Assembly: GCA_002372465.1 (NCBI GenBank)
Contig: DFGW01000162.1
Coordinates: forward strand, 1 to 26,198
Direction of reading: 5' to 3'
Source: Butyrivibrio sp. UBA3740
GTDB lineage: Bacteria > Bacillota > Clostridia > Lachnospirales > Lachnospiraceae
Length of the DNA stretch: 26,198 bases
Position 1 is the stretch's first letter. Every line of letters begins with the position of its first letter. The position numbers and the translations under genes are program-made. Positions 15,207-22,110 of the stretch are shown here, in pieces. Under the pieces are notes generated by a model that ran no database searches, was not told the DNA's origin, and worked only from the letters and a program-made list of their open reading frames with translations.

Positions 15207-16118
15207 TTAATCCTCCTTTCCTCCGATAAATTTGAATTCCATAATTGATACGAAAAGTATTATAAAGAACAATGAATAAGCAATAGCTGATGCGAACCCA
15301 ACCTGTCTGGTCTCAAATCCAAACTTGTAGAGATACATAACTACAGTCTGAAGTGTTCCTCCGGGTTCTCCGGCTGTTGAAGGTCCTGTCATAAGGAATG
15401 GCAGGTCAAAGAGCTGAAGTCCACCGATAAGTGAAGTTACTGCAACATACAAAAGAATTGGTCTAAGCAGTGGCAGAGTTATGCTTCCGAACACCTTCCA
15501 TCTTCCTGCACCGTCAATGGCTGCAGCTTCGAAATAGTCAGTTGGTATTCCCTGAACTCCGGCCATGAGAATGATAAATGAATTACCAAACCACATCCAG
15601 GCCTGGATAACACCGATAACGCCCCATGCTGTAGCTCTTGAACCCATCCAGTTGATCTGCTCATGGAAAAGACCTGTAGCAAGAAGAATCTGGTTGAAGG
15701 TACCGTACTTCCAGTCAAGAAGAGTCTTGAAAAGAAATGCTACGGATGTAGCTGCTATGAGGTTAGGCAGATAGTAAACTGCTCTGAAAATAGCAAGACC
15801 ACGAAGTTTGTATTTAATATCTGAGAAAATTATGGTAAGCAGAAATGCCATACCAAGCTGAAGAACGATATTGAGGGACCACATCTTTATTGTGTTCCTT
15901 AAAGATCTCCAGAAGAACTTGTCCTTAAATACTCTGATATAATTGGCCACACCATTGAAGGTTGGCTCCCCAAAACCCTTATATTCTGTAAAGCTTAAGT
16001 ATAATGTTCGAAGTACCGGGTATACGCTGAAAATAATAAAGACTATAACGAATGGGAGAACAAACAGATAAGCTGCGTTATTCCTATTCTTTTTCTTTAT
16101 TCCCTTCCCCTGTTTCAT
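15207..16118 (-). CDS. Carbohydrate ABC importer permease, MalF/LplB type
   Basis: The protein has about 303 residues from the ATG at 16118, which has GGAGG 5 bases upstream. The adjoining ATG at 16121 is too close to that site, and a longer frame from 16187 would start inside the upstream hairpin. A basic start (MKQGKGIKKKNRN) precedes six TM segments, the first being AAYLFVLPFVIVFIIFSVYPV. The EAA loop reads FEAAAIDGAGRWKVFGSITLP. This is the first permease of a CUT1-type sugar importer, paired with the downstream gene. It lies 77 bases after the binding-protein gene with a stable stem-loop in between. Confidence 0.93.
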   Translation of the reverse strand: MKQGKGIKKKNRNNAAYLFVLPFVIVFIIFSVYPVLRTLYLSFTEYKGFGEPTFNGVANYIRVFKDKFFWRSLRNTIKMWSLNIVLQLGMAFLLTIIFSDIKYKLRGLAIFRAVYYLPNLIAATSVAFLFKTLLDWKYGTFNQILLATGLFHEQINWMGSRATAWGVIGVIQAWMWFGNSFIILMAGVQGIPTDYFEAAAIDGAGRWKVFGSITLPLLRPILLYVAVTSLIGGLQLFDLPFLMTGPSTAGEPGGTLQTVVMYLYKFGFETRQVGFASAIAYSLFFIILFVSIMEFKFIGGKED

Positions 16119-16149
16119 CATTACCTCCCATTTTGTCCTTATGAATATC

Positions 16150-16173
16150 CGAGGCGCCTTTGAGAGCGCCTCG
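16150..16173 (-). other. Intercistronic stem-loop after the binding-protein gene
   Basis: CGAGGCGC and GCGCCTCG form a perfect 8-bp G+C-rich stem with an 8-base loop and no T tract behind it. It lies between a binding protein and its permeases. In other systems (malE-malF is the classic case) such elements protect the upstream message and keep the binding protein in excess over the permeases. Confidence 0.65.
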
Positions 16174-16194
16174 AACAAAATGATCATTTAATTA

Positions 16195-17631
16195 TTATCT
16201 GTTGATTTTGATCTCAGGATATGTTGACTCAACAACATCATAGAACTCGTTGATTGCTGTCTCTTTGTCAGCCTCACCTGTCTTAATTGCTGTGATAGCA
16301 GCTCCCCATGCATCGCCGATTACCTTGTCATAACGTGTAACCTTTGAGTAATCGATGCCTGCTGCCTGTGCCTGCCAGAATGAGTAGAGGTGCTCACCAC
16401 CATAAACTTCGTTTGCATCATCTTTGTGCTTCTCAAGAACTGATACAAGTGAAACTGTGTCACCTTCTGACTTCTCGATCCACCACTCTGCTGTGTTCTC
16501 ATCAAGTGTTACCCACTTAAGGAAGTCCCAGGCAAGATCCTTGTGCTCTGACATAGCTGAGATACCAATGAATGTACCGCCACCGAATCCATATGAAGGA
16601 CCTGAGCAAACGCCCCACTTACCTGATGTCTCGCCTACGTTGTCTCTGAGTGTAAGAACACCCCAGCTAGGAAGACCAAATGCGAATACCTGTGTCTTGT
16701 CGAGATCCTTTGTTGCCTCTGCAAAGCCTTCAGCATCCCAAACGTTGATGGAATCATCTGCATAACTCTGAACTGCTGCTGTAAGGATCGGAACCTCACC
16801 TGCCATAGCCTGGTACCAAGGTGTTGACCACTGGTTTGCATAAGCAGTTAAGTCCTTCTGGTAAAGATCACAAACAAGATCCATGTAGTCAAGTCTTGCC
16901 TGGTCTACGTTGAGGGTATCATCAACTACCCAAGCTGAATCTCCTGAGAAGTAGTTGATCTCAGCGTCAGAAGCGAAGATTCTGTATCCTGCGCTCTTAA
17001 GCTTTTCAGCTGTATCAAGGATTGTAGGATAATCCTTAAAGAGCTTTCCAACTTCATCAGGATCGTCAGTTCCGAATACTTCTGAAGCGATGTCTCTTCT
17101 GTAGTAGATTCCTGCAGGTGTGATCTGATAAGAGATTGTTCTCTGTACGCCTTCAGCGTCCTGACCAACTTCCCAAACGTAATCAACGATCTGTCCCTTG
17201 TAATCCTGGGCATTGTATGGAGCCTGGTTGAGGTCCTCAAAGTAACCTGCATCATAGAAGTCTTCCAGCATCTGTGGCTCACCAACGATGATGTCAGGAG
17301 TTGTCTGGCCACCGTTAAGAGCTGTCTGAACCTTTGTAACATAGTCAGCAGGCTCGATAACTACAGTCTCAATCTGCACGTTGTGATCTTCAACGTATTT
17401 CTCTGCAAAGGTCTGAAGGTCTTTTGCAAGAGTCCAGATTACAAGCTTCTCTCCTTCTGTTCCAGCGTTAGCTGTGTCAGTGTTGTCAGCTGCCTCCTCT
17501 GCAGCAGGTGCTTCAGTTGTCTCTGCTGCTGTGTCAGCTGCAGGAGCTTCAGGTGCGCTGCTTCCACAAGCTGCAAGTGAAAGAGTCATTGCTCCTGCCA
17601 ACAAAGTTGCCATGATTTTTCTTAATTTCAT
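16195..17631 (-). CDS. Extracellular sugar-binding lipoprotein of the ABC importer
   Basis: The protein has 478 residues from the ATG at 17631, which has GGGAGG 7 bases upstream. The signal peptide ends with L-A-A-C and Cys22 is the lipid anchor. An Ala/Glu/Thr-rich spacer (25-60) leads to a family-1 solute-binding protein fold with KLVIWTLAKDLQTFAEKYVED, TPDIIVGEPQMLEDF and a C-terminal WDFLKWVTLDENTAEWW. It delivers oligosaccharide to the two permeases encoded next. The exact sugar cannot be read from the sequence; the nearby GH16 enzyme suggests beta-glucan oligosaccharides. It is the first gene of the uptake cluster and has its own -10 box. Confidence 0.92.
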   Translation of the reverse strand: MKLRKIMATLLAGAMTLSLAACGSSAPEAPAADTAAETTEAPAAEEAADNTDTANAGTEGEKLVIWTLAKDLQTFAEKYVEDHNVQIETVVIEPADYVTKVQTALNGGQTTPDIIVGEPQMLEDFYDAGYFEDLNQAPYNAQDYKGQIVDYVWEVGQDAEGVQRTISYQITPAGIYYRRDIASEVFGTDDPDEVGKLFKDYPTILDTAEKLKSAGYRIFASDAEINYFSGDSAWVVDDTLNVDQARLDYMDLVCDLYQKDLTAYANQWSTPWYQAMAGEVPILTAAVQSYADDSINVWDAEGFAEATKDLDKTQVFAFGLPSWGVLTLRDNVGETSGKWGVCSGPSYGFGGGTFIGISAMSEHKDLAWDFLKWVTLDENTAEWWIEKSEGDTVSLVSVLEKHKDDANEVYGGEHLYSFWQAQAAGIDYSKVTRYDKVIGDAWGAAITAIKTGEADKETAINEFYDVVESTYPEIKINR

Positions 17632-17672
17632 CTCTGTTCCTCCCAAAACAATTAAGACTTATGATGAACTCA

Positions 17673-17678
17673 ATTATA
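17673..17678 (-). promoter_or_regulatory. -10 box of the sugar-uptake operon
   Basis: A perfect TATAAT on the minus strand lies about 42 bases before the binding-protein start codon. No good -35 is seen at 16-18 bases; the area is T-rich and runs into the terminator of the upstream gene, which would suit an activator-dependent promoter. Confidence 0.45.
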
Positions 17679-17694
17679 GGGAGCCCCCAAAAAC

Positions 17695-17732
17695 AAAAAA
17701 ATCACACTTTTTTTATTTAAGTGTGATTTTTT
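17695..17732 (-). terminator. Terminator after the SpoIIE-type phosphatase gene
   Basis: AAAAAATCACACTT and AAGTGTGATTTTTT form an A/T-flanked stem with a loop of about 10 bases and a T tract on either strand. It lies 18 bases after the phosphatase stop and separates it from the sugar-uptake operon. Confidence 0.85.
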
Positions 17733-17749
17733 AAAATGGAACAGTTATT

Positions 17750-19435
17750 TTATCTCATCAAAAGACATAGCATGGTAATATCATCAAACTGGTCGTTTCC
17801 GGCTGTAAAGCTCTCAACATCTCTTTTAACGGAATCTATAAGTGACCGTGAAGAAACATCCTTATTGCTGCTTAAGCACTTCTCTATCCTTTCAAGGCCA
17901 TAGGCCTCGTCATCAGCGTTGACCGCCTCGGCAACTCCGTCTGTATAGACAAATATACCGCCGCCCTTTGGCACGCTAATGGTGTAATCCTCATAGGTTA
18001 CACCTTCCACTGCTCCGCAAAGAACTCCGTGAGGCTCCTCAAAAAGCCGGAAATTTCCTTCTGCATCGGAAACAATGGGATATTCATGACCTGCATTGGC
18101 TGCAGTGATTATTCCTGTACTTATCTCCAGCATTCCAAGCCATATGGTTATGAACATGCACTCATCATTGTTCTTCATGAGCTCGTTATTGGCGTACTCA
18201 AGGATCTCAGAGGGTTTTCCGCCCTTTAGCGTACGGCTCTTAATAAGCTCTTTTCCCTTCATCATGAAAAGAGCTGCCGGCACACCTTTACCTGAAACAT
18301 CCGCTATGACCATGGCGATATGATCGTCATCCACCATAAAGAAATCGTAGAAGTCGCCTCCTACCTGTTTGGCCGGGTCCATGGTCGCATAGAGGTCAAA
18401 TTTATCACTCTCGGGAAAAGCAGTCGGAAGTGCAGACATCTGAATAGTCGCAGCAATAGACAGCTCCGCGGCTATACGCTCTTTATCCGCACTGACACGG
18501 CAAATCTCCTGCATGGATTCGTGGATGTCCTCCTCCATGTAGGCCATGGTATCCTTAAGTTTTCGTATCTCTTTCACAGAAGAAATCTTGACATTGCCAA
18601 AATAAGAAGTACTGCCGGAATCATTGACCTTATCCCTTGCTGTATATTGACCTGCTGCAGAAGAAAGTGAATTTATAGGGGAAATAACTTCTCTGTCCAG
18701 TGCCCGGGTTATAACCAGCGACTGAAATATAAAGATTGCTAACATGGCAGGGAAAAAGACTACAAGGAACGACCTTAGCTCATCACTGAATTTATTGAGC
18801 AGAGTATCTATGGCAACAACTCCTATAAGTGAGCCGTCTTTGCCGTAAAGCGGAAGATAATCCGTTGCAGCATATCCCACAATGGGTGTATGGGCTACAG
18901 ACATTTTTGAATCAGAGGCCATGATCTTTTGTATTTCAGGCCAGCTGTCAAGATTTCCCACCTCGTTTTTTATATACTGTCCGGGAATGTAATAATTTTC
19001 CGGTGTATCACCGTCCAAAACCAGCACGAGCCTTTCCTTTTCCACATCATAAAACCCCAGGTAGATATTGGAAATATCAGTGCTTTCACGGCATTGCCGC
19101 AGTATTTCCCTGCTTTCATAGTACTGATCTTTCATAAGAGGCCAGAAATAGGCTCTGAAATCATCGGTAAGTGGCTGAAGCTGTATGTCCTCAGGCATGG
19201 ATTCATAAGTCCTTTTAGTTTCGGCAAATAGTTCCTCCACATAGTCAATATCAAGCTGTGAAAGAGAAAATGAAGCCAGATTTTCCAATGAGTGCTTGTA
19301 GTTTCTTACGGTTGAAAAGATATAGAAACGCAGCCCTATAACAAGAGTTGTAGCAAATAGCACAAACATGCACATAAACAATAGCCAGAAGGCCTCTCTC
19401 TTTAAGGGACGTGATTTTAAAAAAATATTTTTCAT
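17750..19435 (-). CDS. Membrane-bound PP2C-type (SpoIIE/RsbU) serine phosphatase with extracellular sensor
   Basis: The 561-residue protein has TM1 at about 17-40, an extracellular sensor region (41-225) ending in the Cache-like DYLPLYGKDGSLIGVVAIDTLL, and TM2 at about 228-246. A HAMP-like and coiled-coil linker (250-335) follows, then a SpoIIE phosphatase domain (about 350-561). The domain keeps its metal-binding motifs: GGDFYD (359-364), ADVSGKG (378-384), NAGHEYP, YTDGVAEA and DDIT near the end. Such proteins dephosphorylate an anti-sigma-factor antagonist in response to an outside signal. No antagonist (STAS) or anti-sigma kinase gene is next to it, so its target is unknown. It stands alone, with a terminator behind and a promoter region shared with the divergent peptide gene. 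Confidence 0.9.
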   Translation of the reverse strand: MKNIFLKSRPLKREAFWLLFMCMFVLFATTLVIGLRFYIFSTVRNYKHSLENLASFSLSQLDIDYVEELFAETKRTYESMPEDIQLQPLTDDFRAYFWPLMKDQYYESREILRQCRESTDISNIYLGFYDVEKERLVLVLDGDTPENYYIPGQYIKNEVGNLDSWPEIQKIMASDSKMSVAHTPIVGYAATDYLPLYGKDGSLIGVVAIDTLLNKFSDELRSFLVVFFPAMLAIFIFQSLVITRALDREVISPINSLSSAAGQYTARDKVNDSGSTSYFGNVKISSVKEIRKLKDTMAYMEEDIHESMQEICRVSADKERIAAELSIAATIQMSALPTAFPESDKFDLYATMDPAKQVGGDFYDFFMVDDDHIAMVIADVSGKGVPAALFMMKGKELIKSRTLKGGKPSEILEYANNELMKNNDECMFITIWLGMLEISTGIITAANAGHEYPIVSDAEGNFRLFEEPHGVLCGAVEGVTYEDYTISVPKGGGIFVYTDGVAEAVNADDEAYGLERIEKCLSSNKDVSSRSLIDSVKRDVESFTAGNDQFDDITMLCLLMR

Positions 19436-19487
19436 TTTTATTCCTTTTTTTTATAAAAACTTCTGCCATAATATTTTCTTTATCGTA

Positions 19488-19497
19488 TATAATTATA
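19488..19497. promoter_or_regulatory. Overlapping divergent -10 boxes (TATAATTATA)
   Basis: Within TATAATTATA a plus-strand TATAAT (19488-19493) serves the peptide gene 40 bases downstream, and a minus-strand TATAAT (19492-19497) faces the phosphatase gene. The two share two bases, so RNA polymerase could occupy only one at a time. Neither has a strong -35. Confidence 0.5.
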
Positions 19498-19533
19498 GCA
19501 GAGATACAAGCACCAAATAAGGAGGATTACTAA

Positions 19534-19740
19534 ATGACTGATAAGAATAAAAAACAGGTTTTAGAAGATATAGAACTCACAAAAGTTTCCGGAGGAATTG
19601 AAGAAGTTGAAGAGCCGGTTAAATATACTGAACCGGAACTGTCCGCAACTCCAAACTTTGACCCGGGATATATCAAAAACACCAGCGGCGGAAATGCTGA
19701 TTCAGCTCCGGTTACAGCTCCTTTAACCCCTCCATACTGA
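19534..19740 (+). CDS. Small peptide with double-glycine-type leader, possible RiPP or bacteriocin precursor
   Basis: The gene encodes 68 residues and is the only convincing plus-strand gene. AAGGAGG lies 8 bases before the ATG, a TATAAT sits upstream and a strong terminator follows 20 bases after the stop, so it is a complete transcription unit. The N-terminus, charged and ending LEDIELTKVSGG (residues 10-21), matches the double-glycine leaders cut by C39-type exporters and found on bacteriocins, pheromones and many RiPP precursors. The remaining 47 residues are acidic, Pro-rich, contain no Cys, include a second SGG and end TAPLTPPY. No C39 peptidase, radical SAM enzyme or lanthionine synthetase is in the window. 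It lies convergent to an ABC exporter operon. Alternatives are a secreted signal peptide, or a non-RiPP small protein with a chance GG motif. Confidence 0.65.
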   Translation: MTDKNKKQVLEDIELTKVSGGIEEVEEPVKYTEPELSATPNFDPGYIKNTSGGNADSAPVTAPLTPPY

Positions 19741-19760
19741 AAATATTTTATCAAGTAACA

Positions 19761-19797
19761 AAGCCCCCTCAGCCATAAAGGCCGTGGGGGCTTTTTT
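19761..19797 (+). terminator. Strong terminator of the peptide gene, also usable from the other side
   Basis: AAGCCCCC and GGGGGCTT form an 8-bp stem with an inner GCC/GGC pair around ATAAA, followed by TTTTTT on the plus strand. On the minus strand the tail is CTTTGTTACTT, so it may also end the convergent transporter operon, whose last stop codon is at 19801. Confidence 0.9.
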
Positions 19798-19800
19798 CGT

Positions 19801-20745
19801 CTATCGTTTGTCCTTATCTATTCCTTCAAGCAGGATTATCGCTGCAGCTACGAAAACTATAGTCAATGCTATAAGCCATATCCAGCATTTGACAAGTATC
19901 CCGGTTTCAAAATTGTACTCGGGAACCTGGTTAAGCTCTCCTGATTTCATCAGGACTTCATCCCTGTATCCATTCTCTTCAATGTATACAAATGTGGCCA
20001 AAAGAGGTTTCTGTCCGTCAATCTCCAGATCTTTCATCTGAAGAGCACTGTTCCATACGGTTACCATGGGCAGTGAATTATAGTTGCCCTGAGCACAAAT
20101 GGCCGTCAGTCCCCATTTGGTAACAGTAAGATTTGATATGGGCTTTGCAGCATCCGGCAGAGAAAAAACTGCCCCTGCAAATAAAAGCTCCACGATCAGC
20201 AAAAATGGCATAATGGTCATGGCCGATGTAGTAGTCTTTGCAAAAGAAGATATTAAAAGGGCTAGCATGTCCGAACTATAAGTGATCAGAAACAGCGTGA
20301 TTCCAAAATCTATTCTAGGCCAGGGAGTAACCAGGCTTGCCTCTGGCAACAGCATCCCCAGTCTCTTGCACACCTCTATGGTTATAATGACCTGTGCCAG
20401 GCAAATGACCGCCTGATAAATCATGTGTGCCGCCACGTAGGAACTTATATGCATTCCTGATCTGTGTTCTCTTTTTATGATTGCTCTCTCACGGCAGATA
20501 ACCTGGATTGAATTAAAGAAGCCGTTCCATACACATACGCAGGAAAGGGCAAAAGCTCCAAGTAATGTCCCCTCCATGGTCTTAAAGATGTTCATTCCGA
20601 CAACAACTGTCACAACTCCCGCAATCAGTGCGGACATTGGAAGTACCTTCCAGTCATTTTGGAAAAGGAACATCCTGAAGAGCTTCCCCAGATATATGAC
20701 TGTCTGTTCAGCACGTCCTATATGCCTTATCTTGTCTTCGCTCAT
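19801..20745 (-). CDS. ABC-2/ABCG-type exporter permease
   Basis: The 314-residue protein has about six TM segments (near 36-55, 60-80, 104-126, 148-170, 173-198 and 289-310). The segment REHRSGMHISSYVAAHMIYQ matches the amphipathic coupling region of ABCG-type transporters, and a larger external loop of about 80 residues lies between TM5 and TM6, as in that group. It starts 6 bases after the ATPase gene, with GGTGGGG at the junction, so the two are surely co-translated and form one exporter. ABCG-like bacterial exporters move lipids, glycolipids or peptides. The substrate here is unknown; the upstream acyltransferase-like gene points to an acylated small molecule. Confidence 0.82.
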   Translation of the reverse strand: MSEDKIRHIGRAEQTVIYLGKLFRMFLFQNDWKVLPMSALIAGVVTVVVGMNIFKTMEGTLLGAFALSCVCVWNGFFNSIQVICRERAIIKREHRSGMHISSYVAAHMIYQAVICLAQVIITIEVCKRLGMLLPEASLVTPWPRIDFGITLFLITYSSDMLALLISSFAKTTTSAMTIMPFLLIVELLFAGAVFSLPDAAKPISNLTVTKWGLTAICAQGNYNSLPMVTVWNSALQMKDLEIDGQKPLLATFVYIEENGYRDEVLMKSGELNQVPEYNFETGILVKCWIWLIALTIVFVAAAIILLEGIDKDKR

Positions 20746-20751
20746 AGTATG

Positions 20752-22095
20752 TCACCCCACCTTTTCCTTTATCCTGTCAGCATACTTTTCAACAAACTCA
20801 TCTGCTCTGCCTTCTCCGCCCTCGTCCTTCTGATTTATGGAAAGAAGAATCTCTTCCATGGAGGACTTTCCAAAGAACTCATAGGCCTCATCAACAGGGC
20901 CGTACCAGGCAAGTCTTCCTGTCCTTGAAGCGTCCTTGGCAAGAACGATAACATCATCAAAAAGATCTATTACTCTGTCAGGAGTGTGGGTTATTACTAC
21001 TACTATTTTTCCGTCATCTGCTATTTCACGAAGGCTCTTGAAAAGGTTCCTGGCAACAACTCCGTCAAGGCCTGAATCAGGCTCATCAAGGATAAAAAGT
21101 GGTGGGTCGGAAATAAACTCCATAGCTATGGAAAGTCTTTTCCTCTGGCCACCGGAGAGTTTTTCCACCAGGTTGTTCTGTACGGAGGTAAGGCCAAACT
21201 GATCCAGCATCCTTGCTATCCTGTTGTCCCGCTGCATCGGCGAAGCATCTGCGGAGAGTCTCATGACCGCTGCATCGGTGATGGTCATGGAAACCGTATC
21301 AAAGGTCCTTATAAGATCCTGCTGGGGCACGAAGCCGATATCATACTTCATCTTGTCATAGTCCCGGTAGACATCATTATTATCCAGCATTATCTTTGCA
21401 TCAGCCTTCTCATAGCCGGTAATGGCATTGAGGAAGGTGGTCTTTCCGGCGCCGGATCCGCCCAGCAAAAGAACCATATGCCCCTTTGGAATGTGCATAT
21501 GAATATCTTTAAGCAGGGTCTTTTTCCTGAAAAAATCGATGACAGTGCGCTTTTTGATATTGATGGTAAGACCGTCCTCTGTGGCCACAAGCTCTTTTCC
21601 AAGCTCTTTGGCTCCGGGGGCTCTACCCGGAAGTTCAACAAACTTTGTGGGAACGAATTTATCAGAAAGCCCCCATATCAGCACTGTAATGCCTTCGATA
21701 AAGATGAACCCCAGGAGCCACCTTTTCTTTCGTTCAAACACCTTTATAAGACCTAAATATATCTTCATCATATATATAAGCCTTGTGACATGAAGTGCTA
21801 TAGACGGAACGGCAAAGATAAAGTATAGGACCGATCCGGTATTAGTAAAGCGCATCATTATTTCAATCACATAAGAAAGAGCGGCAAATATCGTATAATA
21901 CCTGCCATCTTTTTCTCTGTCTGCACAAAGGCTTATCTGGAACTCTCTTGCCAACGGCACAAAGGCCCATTTCTTCCTGGCTCCGCACTTCTTAAAGATA
22001 AACCAGTAACCGGCGCTGACTACAAAATAGTTGATAAGCTGAAAGATATCCAGAAGATCAAACGGGATAAATTTGCCATTAATATGAAACCCCAT
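20752..22095 (-). CDS. ABC exporter ATPase with an N-terminal membrane domain
   Basis: The protein has 447 residues. The C-terminal ATPase has Walker A GGSGAGKT (212-219), the Q-loop at 258-259, the signature LSGGQ (313-317) in LSGGQRKRLSIAME, Walker B LFILDEP (333-339) and the H-loop His370. It resembles ABCG-type ATPases. The first 150 residues are a separate membrane part with about four TM segments (15-35, 66-82, 88-112, 127-143). After TM1 it has FKKCGARKKWAFVPLAREFQI, which recalls the W-x-x-(I/V)-P motif of DUF5684-type small membrane domains. This membrane domain in front of the ATPase is not the usual ABCG layout (ATPase first, then its own TM domain). AGGAGG lies 8 bases upstream of the start, and the permease follows at once. 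Confidence 0.87.
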   Translation of the reverse strand: MGFHINGKFIPFDLLDIFQLINYFVVSAGYWFIFKKCGARKKWAFVPLAREFQISLCADREKDGRYYTIFAALSYVIEIMMRFTNTGSVLYFIFAVPSIALHVTRLIYMMKIYLGLIKVFERKKRWLLGFIFIEGITVLIWGLSDKFVPTKFVELPGRAPGAKELGKELVATEDGLTINIKKRTVIDFFRKKTLLKDIHMHIPKGHMVLLLGGSGAGKTTFLNAITGYEKADAKIMLDNNDVYRDYDKMKYDIGFVPQQDLIRTFDTVSMTITDAAVMRLSADASPMQRDNRIARMLDQFGLTSVQNNLVEKLSGGQRKRLSIAMEFISDPPLFILDEPDSGLDGVVARNLFKSLREIADDGKIVVVITHTPDRVIDLFDDVIVLAKDASRTGRLAWYGPVDEAYEFFGKSSMEEILLSINQKDEGGEGRADEFVEKYADRIKEKVG

Positions 22096-22110
22096 TTTTT
22101 TGTCCTCCTT

